Source: Streptomyces sp. TLI_171
GTDB lineage: Bacteria; Actinomycetota; Actinomycetes; Streptomycetales; Streptomycetaceae
Assembly: GCF_003610255.1 (NCBI RefSeq)
Contig: NZ_RAPS01000001.1
Coordinates: forward strand, 2,170,001 to 2,234,000
Reading direction: 5' to 3'
DNA length: 64,000 nucleotides
Both the position numbers and the translations under genes were made by a program. Positions 41,287 through 49,468 of this stretch are shown piece after piece (position 1 is the stretch's first letter; each line of letters opens with the position of its first letter). The notes beneath the pieces were generated by a model. That model ran no database searches and was not told the DNA's origin. It worked only from the letters and a program-made list of their open reading frames with translations.

Positions 41287-42672
41287 GTGCCCTACTTCGA
41301 CGCCGCCTCCACCGCTCCGCTGCACCCCGTCGCCCGGCAGGCGCTGCTCGCCGCCCTCGACGAGGGGTGGGCCGACCCGGCCCGGCTGTACCGCTCGGGC
41401 CGGCAGGCCCGGATGCTGCTGGACGCCGCCCGGGAGACCGTCGCCGAGGTGCTCGGCGCCCGCGCCGACGAGATCGCCTTCACCGCATCCGGCACCCAGG
41501 CCCTGCAGTTGGGCGTCCTCGGCACGCTGCGCGGCCACCGCCGCCGCGGCGCCCACCTGGTGCACTCCGCCGTCGAGCACTCCGCCGTGCTGCACACCGC
41601 CGAACGCTGGGAGGCCGACGGCGGCGCCGCCACCGCCGTCCCGGTGGACCGTCACGGCCGGGTCGCCGCCGAGCAGTTCGCCGCCGCGCTGCGCCCCGAC
41701 ACCGCGCTCGCCGTCCTGCAGTCCGCCAACCACGAGGTCGGCACCCTGCAGCCGGTCGCCGAGACCGCCGCGCTCTGCGGCGACGTCCCACTGCTGGTGG
41801 ACGCCGCGCAGAGCGCCGGGCGGCTGCCGGTTCCCGACGGCTGGTCGGTCCTCACCGCGAGCGCCCACAAGTGGGGCGGGCCGGCCGGCGTCGGGGTGCT
41901 CGCCGTCCGCAAGGGCGTCCGGTACTCCTCGCCACTGCCCGCCGACGACCGCGAGCGCGGGCGGGTGCCCGGCTTCGTCGACGTGCCGGCGATCGTCGCC
42001 GCCGCGGCCTCGCTGCGCGCGGTGCGGGCCGAGGCGGAGGCGGAGGACGCGCGGCTGCGGGTGCTGGTCGACCTGATCCGCCGTCGGGTCCCGGAGCTGG
42101 TCCCCGCCGTCGAGGTGGTCGGCCACCCCGAGCTGCGGCTCCCGCACCTGGTCACCTTCTCCTGCCTGTACGTGGACGGCGAGGTGCTGCTCGGCGCGCT
42201 GGACCGGGCCGGCTTCGCGGTCAACTCCGGCTCCTCCTGCACCTCCAGCACGCTGACCCCCAGCCACGTGCTGGCCGCGATGGGCGTGCTCACCGAGGGC
42301 AACGTCCGGGTCTCGCTGCCGACCGGCACCACCGCCGCCGAGGTCGACGCCTTCCTGGAGGTCCTGCCGCGGACGGTCGCCGAGATCCGCGCCCCGCTCG
42401 GCCTGGACCTCCCGGCCCCCGCCGGCCCCACCGCCGAGGCGCTGGTGCTCGACACGCTCGGCCGGCGCTGCCCGATCCCGGTGATCGAGCTCGCCAAGCA
42501 CATCGGCGAGGTGGCCCCCGGCGGCCGCGTCGCCGTCCTCTCCGACGACGAGGCGGCCCGGCACGACATCCCCGCCTGGTGCGAGATGTGCGGCCACACC
42601 TACGCGGGCGAAGCGCCCGCCACCGAGTACGGCGCCGACCGAGGCACCGCGTACCTGGTGACCAGGGGCTAG
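41287..42672 (+). CDS. Cysteine desulfurase fused to a TusA sulfur-carrier domain
   Basis: 461 residues in two parts. Residues 1-385 are a NifS-type PLP enzyme: ANHEVGTLQP, VDAAQSAGRLP, PLP lysine in TASAHKWGGPAG and active-site Cys in NSGSSCTSSTL. Residues about 392-461 are a TusA domain with the persulfide Cys in LGRRCPIPVIELAK and two more Cys in WCEMCGH. The fusion should pass sulfur from cysteine to the carrier Cys inside one chain. GTG 41287. Its stop shares the CTAG palindrome with the convergent adoK stop. Divergent from ctaC; client pathway unknown. Confidence 0.92.
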   Translation: MPYFDAASTAPLHPVARQALLAALDEGWADPARLYRSGRQARMLLDAARETVAEVLGARADEIAFTASGTQALQLGVLGTLRGHRRRGAHLVHSAVEHSAVLHTAERWEADGGAATAVPVDRHGRVAAEQFAAALRPDTALAVLQSANHEVGTLQPVAETAALCGDVPLLVDAAQSAGRLPVPDGWSVLTASAHKWGGPAGVGVLAVRKGVRYSSPLPADDRERGRVPGFVDVPAIVAAAASLRAVRAEAEAEDARLRVLVDLIRRRVPELVPAVEVVGHPELRLPHLVTFSCLYVDGEVLLGALDRAGFAVNSGSSCTSSTLTPSHVLAAMGVLTEGNVRVSLPTGTTAAEVDAFLEVLPRTVAEIRAPLGLDLPAPAGPTAEALVLDTLGRRCPIPVIELAKHIGEVAPGGRVAVLSDDEAARHDIPAWCEMCGHTYAGEAPATEYGADRGTAYLVTRG

Positions 42673-43640
42673 AGCTTGGCGCGGATCTCGGCGGCGGCCT
42701 CGGCGCCGTAGGCCGCCTCGAAGCGCTGCAGGAAGTGGCCGCCGCGCAGCTCGTACTCCTGGGTGCCGATGGTCTCGATCACCAGGGTCGCGAGCATGCA
42801 GCCGAGCTGGGCGGCGCGCTCCAGGCCGAGGTCCCAGGACAGGCCCGCGAGGAAGCCGGCCCGGAAGCCGTCGCCGACGCCGGTCGGGTCGGCCTTGCGC
42901 TCCTCGGCGGCGCAGCCCACCACGATGTCGGGCTCGCCGCGGCGCTGGATCCGGACGCCCTTGGGGCCGAGGGTGGTGACGCGGGTGCCGACGCGCTGCA
43001 GGATCTCGTCCGCGGACCAGCCGGTCTTGGACTCGATCAGCGCGGCCTCGTACTCGTTGGTGAACAGGTACGCCGCGCCGTCGACGATCTCCCGGATGTC
43101 CTCGCCGTCCAGCCGGGCCAGCTGCTGGGAGGGGTCGGCGGCGAAGGCGTAGCCGCGGATCCGGCACTCCTGGGTGTGGCGGACCATCGCGGCGGGGTCG
43201 TCCGCGCCGATCAGCACCAGGTCGAGGCCGCCGACCCGGTCGGCGATCGGCTTGAGCTCGATGTTGCGGGCCTCGGCCATCGCGCCGGTGTAGAAGGACG
43301 CGATCTGGTTGTGGTCCTGGTCGGTGGTGCACATGAACCGGGCGGTGTGCCGGGTCTCGGAGATGTGCACGGACTGGGTGTCCACGCCGTGCCGGTCCAG
43401 CCAGCTGCGGTACTCGGCGAAGTCGCCGCCGGCCGCGCCGACCAGCACCGGCCGCAGGCCGAGGACGCCCATGCCGAACGCGATGTTCGGGCCGACGCCG
43501 CCGCGGCGGATGTCCAGGGTGTCGACCAGGAAGGACAGCGAGACCGTGTGCAGCTGTTCGGGCACCAGCTGATCGGCGAAGCGGCCGGGGAAGGTGGCCA
43601 GGTGGTCGGTGGCGATCGAGCCGGCGACGGCGATGCGCAC
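42669..43640 (-). CDS. adoK: Adenosine kinase (PfkB family, AdoK-like)
   Basis: 323 residues. The sequence from VAGSIATDHLATFPGRF through VSLSFLVDTLDIRRGG, ADPSQQLARL, AYLFTNEYE to the catalytic DPTGVGDGFRAGFLAG follows mycobacterial adenosine kinase (Rv2202c) almost block for block. It phosphorylates adenosine to AMP and salvages adenosine released by S-adenosylhomocysteine cleavage. The position next to ctaC is the same as in mycobacteria. Asp in GVGDG is the catalytic base. The start ATG 43640 has AGGAG 7 nt upstream. Confidence 0.9.
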   Translation of the reverse strand: MRIAVAGSIATDHLATFPGRFADQLVPEQLHTVSLSFLVDTLDIRRGGVGPNIAFGMGVLGLRPVLVGAAGGDFAEYRSWLDRHGVDTQSVHISETRHTARFMCTTDQDHNQIASFYTGAMAEARNIELKPIADRVGGLDLVLIGADDPAAMVRHTQECRIRGYAFAADPSQQLARLDGEDIREIVDGAAYLFTNEYEAALIESKTGWSADEILQRVGTRVTTLGPKGVRIQRRGEPDIVVGCAAEERKADPTGVGDGFRAGFLAGLSWDLGLERAAQLGCMLATLVIETIGTQEYELRGGHFLQRFEAAYGAEAAAEIRAKL

Positions 43641-43847
43641 GGGGTTCTCCTCGGGCGGCCCGACGGTGGGCCTGAGCGGGGGGCAACAACCCAGCTACGG
43701 TACCCGCCCGAACCGGTACTACCCATTGGTAGGGGTGTCGCCCGGGCCGAGGTCGTCCTAGGGTCGCCAGTAGGGGGCCGGTGCAACGGCCCCCGGTCCA
43801 GTCCGCGGCAGAGCGGCCGCGGCGCGGCGATCGGAGCTGGGTACCCC

Positions 43848-44063
43848 ATGGTGATCGAGCACTCGTCCGGGTGGCTGCTGAGCGGTTCCGCCGGTTCGGA
43901 GGTCGAGTCGCTGGCCGAACTACTGGACTCCTCGCGCCGGTTGGGCCGGTTCTGGCCGGCCGCCGGACCCGGCCCGGTGGCGTCCGTCCCGACCGTGCTG
44001 GGCGTGCGGGTGCCGATGGAGGCGCGCCGGGTGGTGGCGGGGATGCCGGAGTACGGCGGGTAG
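43848..44063 (+). CDS. Small hypothetical protein
   Basis: 71 residues with no known motif; the N-terminal half has a mild helical pattern (ESLAELLDSSRRLGRFW). ATG 43848 has GGAG 11 nt upstream. Codon third positions are G/C-rich, and the frame does not overlap a known gene in this stretch. It lies between the adoK promoter and a lipoprotein gene. It may be a real small gene, but there is no family evidence. Confidence 0.45.
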   Translation: MVIEHSSGWLLSGSAGSEVESLAELLDSSRRLGRFWPAAGPGPVASVPTVLGVRVPMEARRVVAGMPEYGG

Positions 44064-44149
44064 CGGGAACCGGTTTCCTCCGGGGCACGTCAAATCCGCG
44101 CGGTGCTGCTTCCGGCGGCGCCGCGTGATCCTCGGGAGGAACGCAGATC

Positions 44150-44758
44150 ATGGACGACAGCACCGCAGCCGTCTCCACCAAGGCCACGACCGTGCGTCGG
44201 GCCGCCGCCGCGCTGGCCGGCGCGGCCCTCACGGCCGGACTGCTGACCGCGTGCGGCAGCTCCGGCCCGTCCGGCGCCGCCGCCTCGCCGAGCGCGAGCG
44301 CCAGCCCGTCCGCCTCGGCCTCGCCGTCCGCGTCCGCCGCGCCGAGCCCGTCCGGGACGGGCGCCCCGTCCGCCGGGTCGGGTGCGCAGCCCTCGGCCTC
44401 GCCGTCCGCGCAGCCGACCTCGCCCGGGATAGCCGTCGGCGAGCGTCCGCCGACCGCGGTGAAGATCCCGGCGACCGGCTACCGGCAGGACAGCCCCACC
44501 CAGCTGACGGTGTTCTTCACCGCCGGGGTGTGCGACAAGTACGGGGTGAAGGTCGAGGAGGACAAGCCGCCGGTGGTGCGGCTGCGGGTGGTGATCACGC
44601 AGACCGCGGAGCCCGGCAAGGCCTGCCCGATGGTGATGAAGAGCCAGGAGGCGACCGTCAAGCTGTCCGTGCCGATGAACGGCGGCAGCGTGGTCGACAC
44701 CGCGACCGAGTCGCAGCTGCCGCCGCAGAACGGCGTCGCCGGCGGCGACCCGCGCTGA
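44150..44758 (+). CDS. Secreted lipoprotein of unknown function
   Basis: 202 residues. The signal peptide ends in the lipobox GLLTACGSSG. A Ser/Ala/Pro spacer of about 75 residues follows, then a compact C-terminal domain (about 105-202) with two Cys (GVCDKYG and KACPMVM) that could form a disulfide. ATG 44150 has GGGAGGAA upstream. I recognise no enzyme motif. It converges on erpA across a strong hairpin. Confidence 0.85.
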   Translation: MDDSTAAVSTKATTVRRAAAALAGAALTAGLLTACGSSGPSGAAASPSASASPSASASPSASAAPSPSGTGAPSAGSGAQPSASPSAQPTSPGIAVGERPPTAVKIPATGYRQDSPTQLTVFFTAGVCDKYGVKVEEDKPPVVRLRVVITQTAEPGKACPMVMKSQEATVKLSVPMNGGSVVDTATESQLPPQNGVAGGDPR

Positions 44759-44771
44759 CCCCGGGAACGCC

Positions 44772-44811
44772 GCGAGGGCGACTCCCCCGGTTGGGGGAGC
44801 CGCCCTCGGCG
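44772..44811. terminator. Bidirectional hairpin between lipoprotein and erpA
   Basis: GCGAGGGCGACTCCCCC pairs with GGGGGAGCCGCCCTCGGC with one mismatch around a GGTT loop, in the convergent gap. Confidence 0.75.
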
Positions 44812-44829
44812 TGCCGGGCCTCGAAGGGC

Positions 44830-45186
44830 CTAGCTGAACGAGTCGCCGCAGGCGCAGGAGCCCGTGGCGTTCGGGTTGTCGATGGTGAAGCCCTGCTTCT
44901 CGATGGTGTCGACGAAGTCGACCGTGGCGCCGCCGAGGTACGGGGCGCTCATCCGGTCGGTGACGACCTTGACACCGTTGAAGTCCTTGACGACGTCGCC
45001 GTCCAGCGAACGCTCGTCGAAGAACAGCTGGTAACGCAGGCCGGAGCAGCCACCCGGCTGCACGGCGACGCGCAGCGAGAGGTCGTCGCGACCCTCCTGC
45101 TCCAGCAGGCCCTTGACCTTCGCCGCGGCGGCATCGGTGAGGAGGATGCCACTCTCGACGGTGGTCTTCTCGTCCTGGACGGTCAT
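44830..45186 (-). CDS. erpA: HesB/ErpA-type iron-sulfur cluster insertion protein
   Basis: 118-residue A-type carrier. The three cluster Cys are in QPGGCSGLRY and the C-terminal GSCACGDSF; LTDAAAAKVKGLL is the usual N-terminus. It accepts Fe-S clusters and delivers them to apo-enzymes. ATG 45186 has GGGAG 5 nt upstream; the frame is open further 5' without coding character. The Rieske protein, NadA and the NifS-TusA fusion encoded nearby are plausible partners or clients. Confidence 0.93.
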   Translation of the reverse strand: MTVQDEKTTVESGILLTDAAAAKVKGLLEQEGRDDLSLRVAVQPGGCSGLRYQLFFDERSLDGDVVKDFNGVKVVTDRMSAPYLGGATVDFVDTIEKQGFTIDNPNATGSCACGDSFS

Positions 45187-45392
45187 GCTTACTCCCGGTC
45201 GGTGACGACTGTGATCCGCCAGTGCCAACCGGCGGCCTCCCGGATTCATTTCCGGAAGGTGGTGCGTTCGGGGGACGTTTTCCGTCGCCCACTCCCCCAC
45301 GTACCCCATGCTCGCACACCGGGCCACGAGGGTCATCGCCCACTTCGGCAAACCGCTACCGCCCGCGCCCGGGGCGCAGCAGGATGTGACGG

Positions 45393-46274
45393 GTGATCAT
45401 TCGTCAGCTCAGGGACACCGCCGAGGACGCCGCCGCCGTCGACCGGGTCGCCCGGGCCGCGTTCCGCGACCTGGACGGCCGGCCGCAGGACGAGGCGGAG
45501 ACGCCCGAGCACCGGCGCCGCCGGCTGCGCGGGATCGCGCGGGCCAGGCACCTCGCGATCACCGATCCGGCGGGGTGCTGGATCGCCGAGCGGGACGGCG
45601 AGGCGGTGGGGGCGGCGCTGTCGCTGCGCCGCGAGGGCGTCTGGGTGCTGCCGCTGTTCGTGGTGCTGCCCGCCGCCCAGGGCCAGGGCGTCGGCCGCCT
45701 GCTGCTGGAGCGGGCCACCGCGTACGGGCGGGGCTGCCTGCGCGGGATGCTGTGCGCCTCGCCGTCGCCGGCCGCGGCCCGCCGCTACCGCTCGGCCGGG
45801 TTCACCCTGCACCCGACGATGCAGCTGGGCGGGCGGGTGGACCGGGAGCGGCTGCTGGACCCGGGCGACATCCCGGTCCACCCGGGCAACGCGACGCACC
45901 TGCACCTGCTGGACTCGGTGGACCGGCGGCTGCGCGGGGCCGCGCACGGGCCGGACCACGGGTTCATGCTGGCCCACTTCGAGGAGTTGCTGATCGCGGA
46001 CACCCTGGCCGGCACCGGCTACTGCTACCGCGACGGCGGCACCGTGCAGCTGCTGGCGGCCACCTCCAAGCGGATCGCCGCCCGCCTGCTGCGCGAGGCG
46101 CTGGCCCGGGTGCCCGGCGAGCAGGAGGCGCACGTGTCGTTCCTGACCGCCGAGCAGGAGTGGGCCGTGGACGTGGGCCTCGACCTCGGCCTCTCGCTCA
46201 CCACCCGGGGCTACCTGGCGCTGCGCGGGATGCGCCCGCCGGCCCCGTACATCCCGAACGGCGGGTACCTGTGA
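45393..46274 (+). CDS. GNAT-family N-acetyltransferase
   Basis: 293 residues, longer than a single GNAT domain. The N-terminal half holds the acetyl-CoA motif LPAAQGQGVGRLLLERA and RRYRSAGFTLH; the C-terminal half (about 165-293) looks like a second, degenerate GNAT fold. The substrate is unknown. GTG 45393 has no clear Shine-Dalgarno, and a CAGGAT box ends 7 nt upstream, so a leaderless message is possible. It converges on the PLP decarboxylase gene with a 7-nt gap. Confidence 0.85.
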   Translation: MIIRQLRDTAEDAAAVDRVARAAFRDLDGRPQDEAETPEHRRRRLRGIARARHLAITDPAGCWIAERDGEAVGAALSLRREGVWVLPLFVVLPAAQGQGVGRLLLERATAYGRGCLRGMLCASPSPAAARRYRSAGFTLHPTMQLGGRVDRERLLDPGDIPVHPGNATHLHLLDSVDRRLRGAAHGPDHGFMLAHFEELLIADTLAGTGYCYRDGGTVQLLAATSKRIAARLLREALARVPGEQEAHVSFLTAEQEWAVDVGLDLGLSLTTRGYLALRGMRPPAPYIPNGGYL

Positions 46275-46281
46275 GGGGCCG

Positions 46282-47649
46282 TCAGGCCATGGTGGCGAGG
46301 ATCTCCTCGACCATCGCCATGGTGGTGCCGGGGTGCAGGAAGGCGAACCGGGCGACAGTCTCGCCGTCCCAGCCGGTGGGGGTGACGAAGCCGATCTGGT
46401 CGGCGAGCAGCTGCCGGGACCAGCGGTAGTAGTCGTCGTGGGTCCAGCCGGTGCGGCGGAAGCAGACCGCGGACAGCTGCGGGTCGTGCAGCAGTTCGAG
46501 GTGCTCGGTGTCGCGGATCAGCTGCGCGGTGTCCTGGGCCAGCCGCAGGCCGGTCTCGATCGCGTCGGTGTAGGCCTGGACGCCGTGCACCGCGAGCGAG
46601 AACCAGAGCGGCAGGCCGCGGGCCCGGCGGGTGAGGTGGTAGGCGTAGTCGGTGGGGTTCCACTCGTCGCCCTCGGTGTGCAGCACGTCCAGGTAGGAGG
46701 CGTCCTGGGTGTGCACGGCGCGGGCCAGGCGCGGCTCGCGGTACAGCAGCGCGGCGCAGTCGAACGGGGCGAACAGCCACTTGTGCGGGTCGACCACGAA
46801 GCTGTCGGCGTGCTCGATGCCGTTGTAGCGCTCGCGCACCGAGGGGGCGAACAGGCCGGCGCCGCCGTACGCGCCGTCCACGTGGAACCAGAGCTGGTGC
46901 TCGCGGGCGACCTCGGCGATCCCGGCCAGGTCGTCGACGATGCCTTCGTTGGTGGTGCCGGCGGTGCCGACCACGGCGATCACGGTCTCGGGGTGCGGGT
47001 CGGCGGCGAGCGCGGCGCGCAGCGCGGGCCCGGTCAGCCGGCGGTCGACGGCGGGCACCGGGAAGGCCTCGACGCCGATGATGTTGAAGGTGTTCTTGAC
47101 CGAGGAGTGCACCTGGTCGGCGACGGCGATCCGCAGCCGGGCCTCGGGGCCGACGCCCAGCCGGCGGCGGGCGGTGTCCCGGGCGACCACCAGCGCGGAC
47201 AGGTTGCCCGCCGAGCCGCCGGAGACGAACGTCCCGCCGGCGCTCTCGGGCAGGCCGGCCCGGTCCGCTATCAACCGCAGCACCTGGTTCTCGGCGGCGA
47301 TCGCGCCGGCCGCCTCCAGCCAGGAGATGCCCTGCAGCGAGGCGCAGGAGACCACCATGTCGAACAGCAGCGCGGCCTTGGTGGGGGCGCACGGGATGAA
47401 GGACAGGTAGCGCGGGCTGTCGGCGGAGATCACCGCGCGGGACAGCTCGTGGTCGTAGAGCTTGAGCACGTCGGCCGGGTCGTTGCCGTGCTCGTTCAGC
47501 AGCCCGGAGAGGACCTCCCGCAGGTGGGCGCCGTCGCCGGGGTGGTCGAGCGGGACGGGGTCGTACTGCAGCCGTTCGCGCATGTAGCCGAAGACCAGGT
47601 CGACCAGTTCGTTGTCCGGCTTGTGCATGCGGTCGGGCGCTGCGTACAC
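46282..47649 (-). CDS. PLP-dependent group-II decarboxylase (diaminobutyrate/aromatic amino acid type)
   Basis: 455 residues. The PLP lysine is in VVDPHKWLFAPFDC, preceded by WFHVDGAYGGAGLFAP and GTAGTTNEGIVDD. The family decarboxylates L-2,4-diaminobutyrate, glutamate or aromatic amino acids, and the substrate cannot be read here. GTG 47649 has AGAGGA 5 nt upstream; a longer frame reaches 47685. An AsnC/Lrp regulator lies 153 nt upstream in the same direction and is the obvious candidate regulator. Confidence 0.9.
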   Translation of the reverse strand: MYAAPDRMHKPDNELVDLVFGYMRERLQYDPVPLDHPGDGAHLREVLSGLLNEHGNDPADVLKLYDHELSRAVISADSPRYLSFIPCAPTKAALLFDMVVSCASLQGISWLEAAGAIAAENQVLRLIADRAGLPESAGGTFVSGGSAGNLSALVVARDTARRRLGVGPEARLRIAVADQVHSSVKNTFNIIGVEAFPVPAVDRRLTGPALRAALAADPHPETVIAVVGTAGTTNEGIVDDLAGIAEVAREHQLWFHVDGAYGGAGLFAPSVRERYNGIEHADSFVVDPHKWLFAPFDCAALLYREPRLARAVHTQDASYLDVLHTEGDEWNPTDYAYHLTRRARGLPLWFSLAVHGVQAYTDAIETGLRLAQDTAQLIRDTEHLELLHDPQLSAVCFRRTGWTHDDYYRWSRQLLADQIGFVTPTGWDGETVARFAFLHPGTTMAMVEEILATMA

Positions 47650-47802
47650 GGGAGTCCTCTTCGCTGCGGGCGGTGCTGGGGGCAAGATCAGCGTAGGCAG
47701 CGGGGGTGCGCGGGCGCGCGTCGGAACGCGGCCGCCGGGGGCCGGTTTCCTGCGTCTTCGGGCGGGGCCGCGCAGGATTCCTGCGCCGGTGCGGCGGACG
47801 GG

Positions 47803-48264
47803 TCACAGCAGCTGGGAGAGCACCACCGAGGAGCGGCTGCGCTGGACGCCGGGCTCCTTGCGGATGCGTTCGATGACGGCTTCCAGGTGGCGGGTGTCGG
47901 CGGCCCGCAGGTGCACCAGGGCGTCGGGGTCGCCGGTGACCGTCCAGGCGGCGACCACCTCGGGGAACTGGCGCAGCGAGGCGAGCAGTTCCTCGGGCGA
48001 GGTGCGGGCGCGGCAGTAGACCTCGACGAACGCCTCGGTGCGCCAGCCGAGCAGCGCCGGGTCGAGCACCACGGTGAACCCGCGGACCACGCCGCGCGCC
48101 CGCAGCCGGTCGATCCGGCGGCGGACGGCGGTGGCGGAGAGGTTGGTGAGCAGGCCGATCTCGGCGTACGAGGCCCGGCCGTCGCGGCTGAGGTGCTCCA
48201 GCAGCAGGCGGTCGGTGTCGTCGAGCGCCGCCTGCCCGAGGTCGGGCGGCCGGTGCGTGCTCAT
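47803..48264 (-). CDS. Lrp/AsnC-family transcriptional regulator
   Basis: 153 residues: N-terminal HTH (LDDTDRLLLEHLSRDGRASYAEIG to LSATAVRRRIDRL) and a C-terminal RAM ligand domain (VEVYCRARTSPEELLASL, AAWTVTGDPDALVHLRA). It should sense an amino acid. Its position upstream of the PLP decarboxylase suggests that it controls amine production. The quinone oxidoreductase gene upstream is separated by 91 nt. Confidence 0.93.
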   Translation of the reverse strand: MSTHRPPDLGQAALDDTDRLLLEHLSRDGRASYAEIGLLTNLSATAVRRRIDRLRARGVVRGFTVVLDPALLGWRTEAFVEVYCRARTSPEELLASLRQFPEVVAAWTVTGDPDALVHLRAADTRHLEAVIERIRKEPGVQRSRSSVVLSQLL

Positions 48265-48355
48265 CGCTGGGCTCCACGGGTGGTGCGGGTGAGGGTGGTG
48301 AGCCGTGGGAGAAACGACTCTGCGGGGCCCATTCTCGCGGACGGTCGGACTCCGT

Positions 48356-49282
48356 TCAGTCCACCAGCAGAACGATCTTGCCGCGGGTGCGGCCCTCGGC
48401 GTTCAGCGCCTGCGCGGAGGCGGCCTGACTGAGCGGGAAGGTGGAGGCGACCGGGACGGTGAGCAGGCCGTCCTCGGCGAGCCGGGCGACGGCGGCGAGG
48501 TCGTCGGGGTCGGGGCGGGTCCAGATGTAGCGGCCGCCGCGCGCGGTGACGGTGTAGTCGACGACGGAGGCGATCCGGGCGGGGTCCTTGAGGACGGCGG
48601 CGGAGACCTCGACGGCGTCGCCGCCGATGAGGTCGAGCGCGGCGTCGACGCCGTCGGGGGCGAGCGCGCGGACCCGGTCGGCCAGGCCGGGCCCGTACTC
48701 GACGGGTTCGGCGCCCAGGCCCCGCAGGTAGGTGTGGTTGTGCGGTCCGGCGGTGCCGATGACCCGGGCGCCCAGCGCGGTGGCGACCTGGACCGCGATC
48801 GAGCCGACGCCGCCCGCCGCGGCGTGGATCAGCACGGTCTCGCCGCGCCGCAGGTCGAGCGCGCCGACCAGCGCCTGCTGGGCGGTGAGCCCCGCGGTGG
48901 GCAGCCCGCCGGCCTCGGCCCAGTCGAGTGCGGCGGGCTTGCGGGCCAGCGTGCGGACGGGGGCGGCGACCAGTTCGGCGTAGGTGCCGTGCTCGATGCC
49001 GTCCTTGCGGACGTAGCCGATCACCTCGTCGCCGGGGGCGAACTCGGTGACCGCGCCGCCGACGGCCTGCACCACGCCGGCCAGGTCGAATCCCATGACC
49101 AGCGGGAAGTGCACGTCGAGGATGCCGTCGAGCAGCCCCTCGCGGATCTTCCAGTCGACGGGGTTGACGCCGACCGCGCGGGTGCGGACGAGTACCGTGT
49201 CGGGGCCGACCTTGGGGTCGGGCAGTTCGGTGTACTCGACCACGTCGGGGCCGCCGTAGCGGTTGATCGCGATTGCCTTCAT
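48356..49282 (-). CDS. Zinc-independent quinone oxidoreductase-like MDR protein
   Basis: 308 residues. An N-terminal GroES-like domain (MKAIAINRYGGPDVVEY, VNPVDWKIREG, GFDLAGVV) is followed by a Rossmann domain with the NADP-binding HAAAGGVGSIAVQVA. The zinc-ligand Cys and His residues of true alcohol dehydrogenases are absent, so it is a quinone-reductase-type enzyme. ATG 49282 matches the family start. Confidence 0.9.
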   Translation of the reverse strand: MKAIAINRYGGPDVVEYTELPDPKVGPDTVLVRTRAVGVNPVDWKIREGLLDGILDVHFPLVMGFDLAGVVQAVGGAVTEFAPGDEVIGYVRKDGIEHGTYAELVAAPVRTLARKPAALDWAEAGGLPTAGLTAQQALVGALDLRRGETVLIHAAAGGVGSIAVQVATALGARVIGTAGPHNHTYLRGLGAEPVEYGPGLADRVRALAPDGVDAALDLIGGDAVEVSAAVLKDPARIASVVDYTVTARGGRYIWTRPDPDDLAAVARLAEDGLLTVPVASTFPLSQAASAQALNAEGRTRGKIVLLVD

Positions 49283-49468
49283 GACGTCCAGCCAAGCCGA
49301 TGGCACGGCGGGTCCTCGCGTCGGAAGCGTCCATCCTGGTGAGCGGTTCTCGTCACATCGACGGGATGGCCATCGTCGGGTTGGGCCGAACCGGTTATCA
49401 TAGATAGCGTCAGATAGACGAGAAGGCTGGTCGGGAACGATCCGGCCGCATCAGGAGGGCACCCGCCC

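Noticed and set aside
41158..44232. 1,024-residue minus-strand open frame
   Set aside because: It runs antisense through nifS-tusA and past adoK, is Arg/Gly/Pro-rich and has no domain; it is a GC-driven shadow.
46211..48277. 688-residue minus-strand frame spanning the decarboxylase and Lrp genes
   Set aside because: Arg/Pro-rich third-frame shadow; the two real proteins have full domains in other frames.
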